From Streptomyces tubercidicus (GTDB taxonomy: Bacteria > Actinomycetota > Actinomycetes > Streptomycetales > Streptomycetaceae), in NCBI RefSeq assembly GCF_027497495.1, contig NZ_CP114205.1, positions 3,534,001-3,598,000 on the forward strand: a stretch of DNA of 64,000 nt, read 5' to 3'. The position numbers were made by a program, and so were the translations under genes. The notes beneath the pieces are model-generated. The model was not told where the DNA came from. It worked only from the letters and a program-made list of their open reading frames with translations, and ran no database searches. Shown here one piece after another: positions 29,924 to 38,845 of this stretch (its first letter is position 1; each line of letters starts with the position of its first letter).

Positions 29924-30352
29924 GGCAACCCTCTTCCGTCATCTGCGATGCGGGCCCCAGCCCGGCCGCTCGGGCCTTTGACATCGTTGTCATCCACACA
30001 GCCGGTTATGTCGGCCCTAGAATTGCCGCCCATAGCCAATGCCTTCGACCCCGCATTGCACCCGAGCCTCCTCCCGTTATCCCCACTGTCGATCCAGTGG
30101 TGACGCCTCAATGGAGCGTCTGGGGGGATGCGTGCATTTGAGACAATATCAGGTGGCTGTGGCCTGTCAATGAATTCTCCGCGGCGCACTCCACGCCGCC
30201 GAGCGGGCCCTGGAAGAGAGTTGACGAATCATCTGATATCGCCTCCCCGCATTAGCCGGGCGCCCGTATTCGAATGGCGCGAGTGCGGGCGGTGCCAGGT
30301 GCCGATTCGCCCCGCCGGATTGCCCGGCGGGGCGCCCTGGGCGGTGTCTTTC
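29924..30352. other. 429-bp lower-GC intergenic region
   Basis: It separates the peptide operon from the exporter gene. It is noticeably richer in A/T than its surroundings and no supported gene is present. The right end holds the exporter's terminator. Confidence 0.5.
30308..30334 (-). terminator. Terminator of the threonine/serine exporter gene
   Basis: A perfect 11-bp stem CGCCCCGCCGG / CCGGCGGGGCG with loop ATTGC, immediately downstream of the leftward exporter gene. Confidence 0.75.
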
Positions 30353-32098
30353 CTAGAACCCGCGGGTGCGCTTGGCGGCGCGGCGGCCGCCGGCGGCCTC
30401 CTCGATACCGGGCGTACGCAGGAAGAGCCGGGCGACCTCGGCACCGAGGTTGACTCCCACGGCGATGGCGAGCGCCAGCGAGGCGGCCTGCACCAGCGAG
30501 GTGAGGCCCTCCGGCAGGTGGCCCTGGGCGAAGTTGAGCAGCCCGAAGTACGTGGCACTACCGGGCAGCAGCGGGCCGATGGCCGCGGTGACGTACGGCA
30601 GGGCCGACGCATAGCGGTAACGGGAGAGCAACTGGCCGAAGAGACCGACCAGTCCGGCCCCGATCGCGGTGGCGGGCACCGGGTTTATGCCGGCGACGTA
30701 GCGCAGGGCGCCGTAGACCACCCAGGCGACGCCGCCGTTCAGGGTCGCAAACGCCACGGTGTGACGTTCCTGCTGGAGCAGCACACAGAACGCCAGCGCC
30801 AGCAGCATGGACGCGGTGATCTGGACCACCGGCTCGTTGTACGCCCCCAGCGACTCCTCGGGGTTGAGCGTCCGGAGGCCGGGTTTCAGCTGGAGTCCGA
30901 TGTAGAGCACGCTGAGGACGCCGACGACGATGCCGACGATGAGGTAGCCGACCTCCAGCAGACGGGCGGCGGCGGTGATGTAGTAGCCGGTCAGCCCGTC
31001 GTGGACACCGGCGACCAGCGCCCGCCCCGGGATCAGCGCGAACAGTCCACCGGTGATCACCGCGGACGCCTGCACATCGGCGTGCGCCAGAGCGAAAGCG
31101 AGCCCCACCGCGGCGGGCGGCATCGCGGCGACCACGAACTGGTAGAACTCCGGCAGCCCGCGCCCGGACGCGAGCCAGGCCAGCCGGTCGCCGAGCATCG
31201 AGCCCACCGCGGCCGCGACGAACACCAGCATCCCGCCGCCGACCAGCATCGATGCGGCACCGGACAGCAGCCCGGAGGCAACCGTCAGCGCCCAGCTCGG
31301 GTACGGGTGGCGGTTACGGCGGATCTCGGCGAGGCCGCGGTAGGCCTCTTCGAGAGTGATGCCTTCGGAGGCGATGTCGTCGACGAGCCGGAAGACCGCG
31401 GACAGCCGGGTGTAGTCGACGCCGCGGCGCCGTACCGTCCGGCTGGCCGTGACCGGGTCGTCGACCAGCGACGGCTGGTAGGAGATCGACAGCAGGGTGA
31501 AGGTGACGGTCGGCTCGACCCGCTCCAGCCCGTAGGCGTGCGCGACACCGAACATCGCGGCCTCGACGTCCTCGGCGCCCTCACCGCCGGCGAGCAGGAT
31601 CTCGCCGATACGCAGCGTCAGGTCGAGTACGCGGGGGACGGCCGGGCCGGTCTCCTCGTCACCGCGGTCCGGGCGCTCTGGGACCGGGCGCTCGTGGACC
31701 GGCATCCGCAGCATGGTCCGCATCCGGTCCTGCCAAGGGGCTTCCTTGGTGAGGCTGACGGCGGGGATGCCGTGCGGCGGGGTGAAGGCGACGCTCAGCG
31801 CCGTCGCGCCGACGGGAGCGGGCAGCGGGGTCTGGCCGGTGGTACCGCTCGGCGTGGTGAACGCCGAGCCCTCCTGGTCGGCCGGCGACTCCGGGCGCAG
31901 GCCCGCGGGCAGCGCGAACTCGGAGGTGGGGTGCTCGTCCTCGGGAAGCGGCGGGTAGGGCACGCCCAAGGGCGGCGTGAAGGCGCTATGGGCCTCGTCC
32001 GACTGAGGCTTGCGGTCCTCGGGACCGGTCTGGTCCGAGGAACCGCTGCTGCCACTGCCGCTCGTGCCGCGCTGGCCGCGGTGTGGGTCCGACGCCAC
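30353..32098 (-). CDS. Threonine/serine exporter (ThrE family)
   Basis: The 581-residue fused ThrE-type exporter has a disordered Pro/Ser/Thr-rich N-terminus (1-150) and a ThrE domain part with VLDLTLRIGEILLAGGEGAEDVEAAM. About ten transmembrane helices follow from residue 255. The two halves correspond to the DUF1212 and DUF3815 domains that are separate proteins in many bacteria. It would export threonine/serine or similar small metabolites by proton exchange. The GTG at 32098 gives MASDPHRG. It stands alone. Confidence 0.88.
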   Translation of the reverse strand: MASDPHRGQRGTSGSGSSGSSDQTGPEDRKPQSDEAHSAFTPPLGVPYPPLPEDEHPTSEFALPAGLRPESPADQEGSAFTTPSGTTGQTPLPAPVGATALSVAFTPPHGIPAVSLTKEAPWQDRMRTMLRMPVHERPVPERPDRGDEETGPAVPRVLDLTLRIGEILLAGGEGAEDVEAAMFGVAHAYGLERVEPTVTFTLLSISYQPSLVDDPVTASRTVRRRGVDYTRLSAVFRLVDDIASEGITLEEAYRGLAEIRRNRHPYPSWALTVASGLLSGAASMLVGGGMLVFVAAAVGSMLGDRLAWLASGRGLPEFYQFVVAAMPPAAVGLAFALAHADVQASAVITGGLFALIPGRALVAGVHDGLTGYYITAAARLLEVGYLIVGIVVGVLSVLYIGLQLKPGLRTLNPEESLGAYNEPVVQITASMLLALAFCVLLQQERHTVAFATLNGGVAWVVYGALRYVAGINPVPATAIGAGLVGLFGQLLSRYRYASALPYVTAAIGPLLPGSATYFGLLNFAQGHLPEGLTSLVQAASLALAIAVGVNLGAEVARLFLRTPGIEEAAGGRRAAKRTRGF

Positions 32099-32257
32099 GG
32101 GTCTTCGCTCTCCTCGTTCGCCTCCTGACGGATGTCAAGGACACGATGCCTGATGGGGGCGGGAGGCGCGTGCTCGGGGGCGCCGTTTTCGGCTATCGGT
32201 TCGGTTGCGCCGATGAGGTGGTGGGGGTGCCGGTGGCCGGGTGGCTGTCCGTGGTGG

Positions 32258-32959
32258 TCAGCGCTTGGCGTGGCGGCCGCGGCGGGTGTCGGCGGCGGGG
32301 CTGTGGGGGCGGTCCACGGGCGGGGCGGGCTGCTCCTTCTTGGCCTTGCCGCGGGCGCGGAGGTACTCGATGGCGATCGGCACGACCGAGATCAGCACGA
32401 TCGCGACCAGGATCATCTCGATGTTCTTGTGGACGAACTCGATCTTGCCCAGTGACGCCCCGAGGAGCGTGACCCCGGCGCCCCACAGGGCGCCGCCGAT
32501 GAGGTTGAAGGTGATGAAGGAGCGGTAGTTCATCCGGCTCACACCGGCGATGATCGGCGTGAAAGTGCGCACGATCGGCACGAAGCGAGCCAGGATCAGC
32601 GACTTGGGGCCGTGCTTCTCGAAGAACTCATGCGCCTTCTCGACGTTCTCCTGCTTGAAGAGCCGGGAGTCGGGGCGCTTGAAGAGCGAGGGACCGACCT
32701 TGCGGCCGAAGAGATAGCCGGCCTGGTCGCCGAGGACCGCGGCCAGCACGATCAGCGAGCACACCAGCCACAGCGGCTTGTCGAGCTTGTCCGTCGTCAC
32801 CAGCAGACCGGTGGTGAACAGCAGGGAGTCGCCCGGCAGGAAGAAGCCGATCAGCAGGCCGGACTCGGCGAAGACGATGACCAGGACGCCGATCAGGCCG
32901 AATGTCGCGATGAGATAGTCCGGGTCCAGCCACTGGGGGCCGAGCGCGAGAGTATTCAC
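32258..32959 (-). CDS. DedA/SNARE-associated family membrane protein
   Basis: The 233-residue DedA family protein belongs to the group now linked to lipid-carrier flipping. It has the motifs FFLPGDSLLFTTG and ARFVPIVRTFTPIIAGVSRM, with four to five membrane segments and a basic C-terminal tail. The start is the GTG at 32959. DedA proteins support envelope integrity and polyprenyl-phosphate recycling; the exact substrate here cannot be told. It is divergent from the YbjQ-like gene. Confidence 0.9.
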   Translation of the reverse strand: MNTLALGPQWLDPDYLIATFGLIGVLVIVFAESGLLIGFFLPGDSLLFTTGLLVTTDKLDKPLWLVCSLIVLAAVLGDQAGYLFGRKVGPSLFKRPDSRLFKQENVEKAHEFFEKHGPKSLILARFVPIVRTFTPIIAGVSRMNYRSFITFNLIGGALWGAGVTLLGASLGKIEFVHKNIEMILVAIVLISVVPIAIEYLRARGKAKKEQPAPPVDRPHSPAADTRRGRHAKR

Positions 32960-33213
32960 GGGGTGAAGGCTCCTGGGTCGAGGGCGCCGGATCGTGCGGT
33001 GCGAGGGGCGAAGCGACGGGATGAGGCGCGTGTGCGGCCCAAACTATCAACGCCGGGCGGCCCGCCTTGGTTCCAGGCGGGCCACAGCTCCTCCTCGCAG
33101 CTCCGCGCCACGCCCCCGCCACGCCCCCTCGCGACGGCCTCCTCCCCGACGGCCCCCGACCGCTGGCCGCCGCCGAGAGGCCGGGTGATGCTGGCCGTAA
33201 GGAGGTACGTGCC

Positions 33214-33582
33214 ATGGGCATCGAGGAGTACGGCGGTGGGCAGCAGGCGCAGTCCGACGTCCTGGTGGTGACGACCAACGACGTCCCGGGGTTTCACGTG
33301 GAACGGGTGATCGGCGAGGTCTTCGGCCTGACGGTGCGCTCCCGGCACCTCGGCAGCCAGATCGGCGCGGGCCTGAAGTCGATGATCGGCGGCGAGCTGC
33401 GGGGCCTGACCAAGACCCTGGTGGAGACCCGTAACCAGGCGATGGAACGGCTGGTGGACCAGGCCCGCTCGCGCGGTGCGAACGCGGTGCTGATGTTCCG
33501 CTTCGATGTCACGGAGGCCGCTGACGTGGGCACCGAGGTGTGCGCCTACGGAACGGCCGTGGTGCTCTCCCCGCAGGGCTGA
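33214..33582 (+). CDS. YbjQ/UPF0145-family protein
   Basis: The 122-residue YbjQ family protein has the pattern VVTTNDVPGFHVERVIGEVFG and RGANAVLMFRFDVTE, typical of a pentameric heavy-metal-binding-like fold of unknown function. The ATG at 33214 has an ideal AAGGAGGT site 7 nt upstream, which rules out the longer frame. It is followed by a 16-bp hairpin shared with the convergent tipA gene. Confidence 0.9.
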   Translation: MGIEEYGGGQQAQSDVLVVTTNDVPGFHVERVIGEVFGLTVRSRHLGSQIGAGLKSMIGGELRGLTKTLVETRNQAMERLVDQARSRGANAVLMFRFDVTEAADVGTEVCAYGTAVVLSPQG

Positions 33583-33646
33583 GCCCCGTCACGGGTTCTA
33601 TACGGGCCCGGGCTCCATACGGGCACAGGCTCCGTACGGGCACGGT

Positions 33647-33685
33647 TCCGTACGGGCCGGGGGCGCGCTCCCCGGCCCGTACGGA
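33647..33685. terminator. Bidirectional terminator between ybjQ-like gene and tipA
   Basis: A perfect 16-bp stem (arm TCCGTACGGGCCGGGG) with a 7-nt loop; the right arm abuts the tipA stop codon. Several partial CCGTACGGG copies precede it at 33600-33646. Confidence 0.85.
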
Positions 33686-34444
33686 TCACTGGTGGCGAGC
33701 CGCGTTGGCCAGGATCGCGTCGCGCAGGTACACGGCGAGACCGGGCCGGATCGCCTCGTAGGTGGCGGTGAAGCGCTCGTCGGAGACGTACATCTCGCCG
33801 AGGCAGCTGTGCATCTCATAGGCGCAGTCGTAGTACGCACCGCAGATGAACTGCCGGTGCTCCTCGGCGACGTCCATGGGCGCCGCGGAGTCCGCGGGCA
33901 CCCCCTGGGCGAGCAGGTCCGCCATCTTGCCGTGGACGGCGTCGAGCTCCGTCGTCAGCCGCTTCCAGTCCTCCTTGGTGTAGGCGGCCGTCCTGCGCAC
34001 CGACTCCTTGTAGGCGTCGGTGTGGCCCCAGCGTTCCTCGACCTCCGCCGCGTGGTCGTCGGGGTCGAAGTCCCCGAAGACCTCGAACTTCTCTTCCGGT
34101 GTGAGCCGTACGTTCATCCTGCGTGCCTCCATTGCGTTCTCGACGGCGGCGGCCATCTTCTGGAGCTTGTCGATCCGTGCCGTCAGCAGGTCGTGCTGGC
34201 GCCGCAGATGCTGCTGCGGGTCGACATCCGGATCGTTCACAAGGGCCGCGACCTCATCGAGCGGAAATCCGAGCTCCCGGTAGAACAGGATCTGCTGCAG
34301 CCGGTCCAGGTCGTCGTCGCCGTAGCGCCGGTGACCTGCGTGGTTACGCTCGCCGGGCTGGAGCAGCCCGATCTCGTCGTAGTGGTGCAGGGTGCGCACC
34401 GTCACACCGGCGAAAGCCGCGACCTGTCCTACGGAATAACTCAT
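33686..34444 (-). CDS. tipA: MerR-family thiopeptide-responsive regulator TipA
   Basis: The 252-residue protein matches the TipAL layout. The MerR winged helix (SVGQVAAFAGVTVRTLHHYDEIGLL) comes first, a coiled coil at about 75-110 follows, and then the C-terminal TipAS drug-recognition domain from about 111. Cys207 and Cys214 lie in the CAYEMHSCLGEMYV segment, corresponding to the known thiopeptide-reactive region. TipA binds thiopeptide antibiotics such as thiostrepton and activates its own promoter. A perfect 19-bp operator lies upstream. An internal start giving the short TipAS form is expected from the family. Confidence 0.92.
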   Translation of the reverse strand: MSYSVGQVAAFAGVTVRTLHHYDEIGLLQPGERNHAGHRRYGDDDLDRLQQILFYRELGFPLDEVAALVNDPDVDPQQHLRRQHDLLTARIDKLQKMAAAVENAMEARRMNVRLTPEEKFEVFGDFDPDDHAAEVEERWGHTDAYKESVRRTAAYTKEDWKRLTTELDAVHGKMADLLAQGVPADSAAPMDVAEEHRQFICGAYYDCAYEMHSCLGEMYVSDERFTATYEAIRPGLAVYLRDAILANAARHQ

Positions 34445-34471
34445 ATCCGCTCCCTTCTCGGTACGCGCTCC

Positions 34472-34502
34472 ACGATGTGACCTCACGCCGCGTGAGGTGC
34501 AA
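34472..34502 (-). promoter_or_regulatory. tipA promoter with TipA operator
   Basis: The inverted repeat ACCTCACGCCGCGTGAGGT (34480-34498) lies between a TTGCAC -35 (complement of 34497-34502) and a CATCGT -10-like hexamer (complement of 34472-34477). The ~19-bp spacer is typical of MerR-activated promoters. It closely resembles the known ptipA operator. Confidence 0.8.
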
Positions 34503-34559
34503 GTCCGCATCCTGAAATCCCGGTGAGGCGGCGGATCGGCGGGTGAGATCCTGCCGCCC

Positions 34560-35228
34560 ATGCTGGGGATAACGGATCTGCCGACGTATCTGGCGGGGCT
34601 CGCGCTGATCATTCTGCTGCCGGGTCCGAATTCGCTGTACGTCGTGTCGGTGGCGGCCCGCCGCGGTCCGCGGGTGGCGTACCGGGCGGCGGCCGGGGTG
34701 CTGTGCGGTGACACGGTGCTGATGACGCTGTCGGCGGGCGGTGTGGCCTCGCTGCTGCAGACCACCCCGGTGCTGTTCGCCGTGGTCAAGTTCGCCGGTG
34801 CGGGCTATCTGACGTGGCTGGCGGTGGGGATGCTGCGCGGCGCGTGGGCGCTGTGGCGCGGCCGGGAGGCCCGCCGGGCCGAGGAGCGGGGCGAGAGGGC
34901 GTCCGAGGCGCCGAAGGAGGCCGTGGAGCGGCCGTACCGCCGGGCGCTGGTGGTCAGTCTGCTCAACCCGAAGGCGATTCTGTTCTTCATCTCCTTCTTC
35001 GTGCAGTTCGTGGACCCGTCCTATGCCCATCCGGTGCTGTCGTTCCTGACGCTGGGCGCCTGGGCGCAGCTGTTCAGCTTCACGTATCTGTCGGTGCTGA
35101 TCTTCAGCGGGACGTTTCTGGCGGCGACCTTCCGGCGCCGCAAGCGGCTGACCGCCGGGCTGTCCGCGGGCGCCGGTGCGGCGTTCCTCGGTTTCGCGGC
35201 GAAGCTGTCGCTGGCCAGTACGAGCTGA
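34560..35228 (+). CDS. LysE/RhtB-family amino acid exporter
   Basis: The 222-residue membrane exporter has six predicted helices and the family signatures LIILLPGPNSLYVV near the N-terminus and LVVSLLNPKAILFFISFFVQF in the middle. It resembles the leucine exporter (LeuE) branch. It is divergent from tipA, with the TipA operator in the shared region, so it may respond to thiopeptides; this is inferred. The start lacks a strong ribosome site. Confidence 0.9.
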   Translation: MLGITDLPTYLAGLALIILLPGPNSLYVVSVAARRGPRVAYRAAAGVLCGDTVLMTLSAGGVASLLQTTPVLFAVVKFAGAGYLTWLAVGMLRGAWALWRGREARRAEERGERASEAPKEAVERPYRRALVVSLLNPKAILFFISFFVQFVDPSYAHPVLSFLTLGAWAQLFSFTYLSVLIFSGTFLAATFRRRKRLTAGLSAGAGAAFLGFAAKLSLASTS

Positions 35229-35368
35229 CGGGAGCCCGGCGGCCGCAGCAGGTGCGGGCGGGTGGCGGTCCTTCGGGGCGGCCGCCCGCCCGTGGCGCTT
35301 CCACTGGGTGAACCCTGGAGGCTACCCACGCCTTATGCCCTTAATGTCGGGTTCGAGGAGGTGCGCCG

Positions 35369-35992
35369 ATGCCCGTGCATGACGTCCATGTCGCCGTCAT
35401 CTACTACTCGTCGACCGGCACGGTCGCCGAGCTCGCCCGGCTGATCGCGGACGCCGCCGAGCACGCCGGGGCCGACGTACGACTGCGCCGGGCCGCGGAA
35501 CTCGCCCCGCAGACCGCGATCGACGCCAACCCGGCCTGGGCCGCCAACGCCGCGGCCACCGCCGACATCATGGAGGCCACCCACGAGGACGTCCTCTGGG
35601 CGGACGCGGTGATCTTCGGGAGCCCCACCCGCTTCGGCAATGTGACCTCGCAGCTCAAGCAGTACCTCGACACCCTGGGCGGCCTCTGGCAGCAGGGAAA
35701 ACTGGCCGACAAGGTCTACAGCGGCTTCACCGCGAGCGCCACCAAGCACGGCGGCCAGGAATCCACCCTGCTGGCGCTCTACCACACCATCCACCACTTC
35801 GGCGGCATCCTCGTGACGCCGGGCTATACGGACCCGGCGAAGTTCGCCGACGGCAATCCCTACGGCACCTCCCATGTCGGCGGCCCCGATATCCCGCTCG
35901 ACGACGAGGCGCGCACCGCCGCCCGTATCCAGGCGGAGCGCGTAGTGAAGTTCACCAAAGCCATCAAACACGGCCTTTCGCAAGGCAGTTGA
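35369..35992 (+). CDS. wrbA: WrbA-like NAD(P)H:quinone oxidoreductase (flavodoxin fold)
   Basis: The 207-residue flavoprotein has the FMN phosphate loop YYSSTGTVAELAR near residues 12-24 and FGSPTRFGNVTSQLKQYLD. It also has the long GGLWQQGKLADKVYSGFTAS and TKHGGQESTLLALYHTIHHFG segments of type IV NAD(P)H:quinone oxidoreductase. It reduces quinones by two electrons, avoiding radicals. The ATG has GAGGAGGT 7 nt upstream. It lies 16 bp before glutamate decarboxylase, so the two are one operon. Confidence 0.93.
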   Translation: MPVHDVHVAVIYYSSTGTVAELARLIADAAEHAGADVRLRRAAELAPQTAIDANPAWAANAAATADIMEATHEDVLWADAVIFGSPTRFGNVTSQLKQYLDTLGGLWQQGKLADKVYSGFTASATKHGGQESTLLALYHTIHHFGGILVTPGYTDPAKFADGNPYGTSHVGGPDIPLDDEARTAARIQAERVVKFTKAIKHGLSQGS

Positions 35993-36008
35993 CGGGTAGG
36001 CGCGACAG

Positions 36009-37424
36009 ATGACTCTGCACAAAGGCGCATCGCCATCCGACCGTAAGCAGTCCGGGCATCCGGTCAACCCCTTCTACGGCGAGGCCGATCCGATCGCCGG
36101 AATGGAGACCTCGCCACCACGGCACGCCCTGCCCGACGGCCCCCTCTCCCCGCACACCGCCTATCAGTTCGTGCACGACGAGCTGATGCTGGACGGCAAC
36201 TCCCGGCTGAATCTGGCGACGTTCGTGACGACCTGGATGGAGCCCCAGGCCGCCGTGCTGATGGCGGAATGCCGGGACAAGAACATGATCGACAAGGACG
36301 AGTACCCGCGCACCGCCGAACTGGAGAAGCGCTGTGTGGCGATGCTCGCCGACCTGTGGCACGCCCCCGACCCGGCCGCCGCCGTGGGCTGCTCCACCAC
36401 AGGGTCGAGCGAGGCGTGCATGCTCGCCGGGATGGCCCTCAAGCGCCGCTGGATGCAGAGAAACCAGGACCGGTATCCGGGAAAGGCCCGGCCGAACCTC
36501 ATCATGGGCGCCAATGTCCAGGTCTGCTGGGAGAAGTTCTGCAACTTCTGGGAGGTCGAGGCCCGTACGGTCCCGATGGAGGGCGACCGCTTCCATCTGG
36601 ACGCGCCCTCCGCCGCCGCACTGTGCGACGAGAACACCATCGGCGTGGTGGCGATCCTCGGCTCGACCTTCGACGGGTCGTACGAGCCGGTGGCCGAGAT
36701 CTGCGCGGCGCTCGACGAGGTCCAGCGGCAGCACGGCTGGGACATCCCGGTCCATGTGGACGGCGCGTCCGGCGCCATGATCGCCCCGTTCCTCGACCCG
36801 GAGCTGGTCTGGGACTTCCGGCTCCCCCGGGTCGCCTCCATCAACACCTCGGGGCACAAATACGGCCTCGTCTACCCGGGCGTCGGCTGGGCGCTGTGGC
36901 GCGACACCGACGCACTACCGGAGGAGCTGGTCTTCCGGGTCAACTACCTGGGCGGCGATATGCCGACCTTCGCCCTCAACTTCTCCCGCCCCGGCGCACA
37001 GGTCGCCGCGCAGTACTACACCTTTCTGCGGCTCGGCCGGGCCGGCTTCCGCGCCGTACAGCAGGCCACCCGGGACGTGGCCCGCTCGATGGCCGAACGG
37101 ATCGGCGCGCTGGACGACTTCACCCTGCTGACCCAGGGCGACCAGCTGCCGGTCTTCGCCTTCACCACCGCCGGCCATGTCACCGCCTTCGACGTCTTCG
37201 ATGTCTCCCGGCGGCTGAAGGAGCGCGGCTGGCTGATCCCCGCCTACACCTTCCCGGAGAACCGCGAGGACCTCTCCGTCCTACGGGTGGTCTGCCGCAA
37301 CGGCTTCTCCCTGGACCTCGCCGATCTGTTCCTCGCCGACCTGGAGGCACTGCTGCCCGAACTCCGGGACCAGCCCGGCCCGATGCAGCGCCCGGAGAGC
37401 GTCGCGACGGCCTTCCATCACTGA
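36009..37424 (+). CDS. gad: Glutamate decarboxylase
   Basis: The PLP enzyme converts glutamate to GABA and CO2, consuming a proton. It has 471 residues. The PLP lysine is Lys284 in NTSGHKYGLVYPG, and the cofactor Asp lies in HVDGASGAMIAPF. The CSTTGSSEACMLAGMALK segment also fits Gad. The usual calmodulin-binding or long C-terminal regulatory tail of plant enzymes is absent. It follows the WrbA-like gene closely and its 3' end overlaps the convergent PadR gene by seven bases. Confidence 0.96.
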   Translation: MTLHKGASPSDRKQSGHPVNPFYGEADPIAGMETSPPRHALPDGPLSPHTAYQFVHDELMLDGNSRLNLATFVTTWMEPQAAVLMAECRDKNMIDKDEYPRTAELEKRCVAMLADLWHAPDPAAAVGCSTTGSSEACMLAGMALKRRWMQRNQDRYPGKARPNLIMGANVQVCWEKFCNFWEVEARTVPMEGDRFHLDAPSAAALCDENTIGVVAILGSTFDGSYEPVAEICAALDEVQRQHGWDIPVHVDGASGAMIAPFLDPELVWDFRLPRVASINTSGHKYGLVYPGVGWALWRDTDALPEELVFRVNYLGGDMPTFALNFSRPGAQVAAQYYTFLRLGRAGFRAVQQATRDVARSMAERIGALDDFTLLTQGDQLPVFAFTTAGHVTAFDVFDVSRRLKERGWLIPAYTFPENREDLSVLRVVCRNGFSLDLADLFLADLEALLPELRDQPGPMQRPESVATAFHH

Positions 37425-38077
37425 CGGGGGGTCCCGTCCCCGCCGCCCGGCTCCGCCGCCCCACCCGTCGCGTACGGGTTCTCCTGCCCCTCCGCCAGTA
37501 CGCCGACGAACGGCTCCCCCTCACCGACGAAGACATAGGCCCCGGCCTCGATCCGCTCGATCAGCCCCTGGGTCCAGGCGGCGCCGCTGTCCGCGGCATG
37601 CACCCACATATCCATGATCTCGCCGATGTGGCCGAGCTGTCCGGTCCCGCCCTTGGGGGTGTAGTAGCCGGTGACCGTGCCGCGCCACTCCTGGAGCCCG
37701 CGCACCCGCTCCTTGAGCAGCGCCACCGCCTCGGCCCGCGGCAGATCGACGACGAAGCCGATGCCCGCGCTGAGCACGTCGGCCTTCTCGTCGTACCGGG
37801 AGAGCGCGGCCCGCAGCAACGCGAAATACTCCGTCCCGCCCGCCGCGGTCAGCTCGTACTCGGTACGCGGCGGGCCGCCGACGGTGCTGGGCGCGATGTC
37901 ATGGGCGCGCAGCAGCCCTTCCTTGGCCATCTGCTTGAGCGCGTGGTAGATCGAGCCGGGTTTGGCGTTGGACCACTCATGGGCGCCCCAGTACTCCAGG
38001 TCGTTGCGCACCTGATAGCCGTGCGCCCGGCCGTGCTGCCGCACGGCGCCCAGTACCAACAGCCGGATCGCCGACAT
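37418..38077 (-). CDS. PadR-family transcriptional regulator
   Basis: The 219-residue regulator has an N-terminal PadR winged helix (LLVLGAVRQHGRAHGYQV and NAKPGSIYHALKQMAKEGLL). A C-terminal helical effector/dimer domain follows (about 95-190), and the Gly/Pro tail is disordered. It is tail-to-tail with glutamate decarboxylase (7-bp overlap), so transcription of each opposes the other at the end. Its target is not visible. Confidence 0.9.
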   Translation of the reverse strand: MSAIRLLVLGAVRQHGRAHGYQVRNDLEYWGAHEWSNAKPGSIYHALKQMAKEGLLRAHDIAPSTVGGPPRTEYELTAAGGTEYFALLRAALSRYDEKADVLSAGIGFVVDLPRAEAVALLKERVRGLQEWRGTVTGYYTPKGGTGQLGHIGEIMDMWVHAADSGAAWTQGLIERIEAGAYVFVGEGEPFVGVLAEGQENPYATGGAAEPGGGDGTPRQ

Positions 38078-38140
38078 CGTCTCCTCAATCCCTCGCGCGC
38101 CCCCTCCGCCAGCCTAGAGCGCGCAAGGAGAGGACCGGCC

Positions 38141-38686
38141 CTACCCCTGGGCCCGGCGCTCCTCGTCCACCAGCTCAAAGGCCGTCTTGCCGTCGAGGGA
38201 CTCGCGGAGGATGTCGGCATGGCCGGCGTGCCGGGCGGTCTCCTCGACCAGATGCAGCAGCAGCCAGCGCATCGACTGCCGGGCCTGCGGCGGGTACCAG
38301 GGCGCCTCGGGCAGCGGGAAGGTGTCGTTCAGGCTGGGCACGGAGCGGATGAACTCCTCCGTCCGCTTCGCCACGCCGTCCCAGAACGCCAGCATCCCCG
38401 CCAGGGTCTCGTCCTCCCCCAGCTGGAAGCTCAGATGCCAGGTCTCCTGGGTCCGCGCGATGGAGTGCGGCAGCCCCTGCGCGGTCTCGACCCAGCCCTG
38501 CTCGGTCTCCGCGACATGCTTGACCAGTCCGGCCAGGGACAGCTCACTGGCGCTCGGCCGCTGGTTCGCCCGGTCATCGGTCAGTCCCAGGACCGCCCGG
38601 CGCAGCCCGCCGCGCTGGGCCTCCAGGAAGGCCAGCAGCGCCCCGGTCTCGTCGCCATGGGCCTCGGCAACAACGTGAGTGGGCAT
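38141..38686 (-). CDS. DinB-family (DUF664) protein
   Basis: The 181-residue four-helix-bundle DinB/DUF664 protein has histidines in a putative metal site: LAGLVKHVAETEQGW and LLHLVEETARHAGHADILRE. Family members include mycothiol- or bacillithiol-dependent enzymes. The exact activity is unknown. The ATG at 38686 (MPTHVVAEA) is chosen because the extra upstream residues are unconserved. Confidence 0.88.
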   Translation of the reverse strand: MPTHVVAEAHGDETGALLAFLEAQRGGLRRAVLGLTDDRANQRPSASELSLAGLVKHVAETEQGWVETAQGLPHSIARTQETWHLSFQLGEDETLAGMLAFWDGVAKRTEEFIRSVPSLNDTFPLPEAPWYPPQARQSMRWLLLHLVEETARHAGHADILRESLDGKTAFELVDEERRAQG

Positions 38687-38845
38687 GGGCTCCGCCTTTC
38701 GTGACACCTTCGGCGGCCGGCCGTTCGCCGTCCCGCCTTCCGACAGCACTCAACGTAGGAGCCCTTGCGGTCAGCTACTGTCCGCAACTCGCGGCGGATC
38801 GTCCCGGATCCGCCCGCGCCGGAGAGCGGGATCACGGACAAGGGA

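Noticed and set aside
29555..30103. 182-codon plus-strand frame opposite the HTH gene
   Set aside because: It has no ribosome site and no family pattern; it is antisense to the better supported HTH protein.
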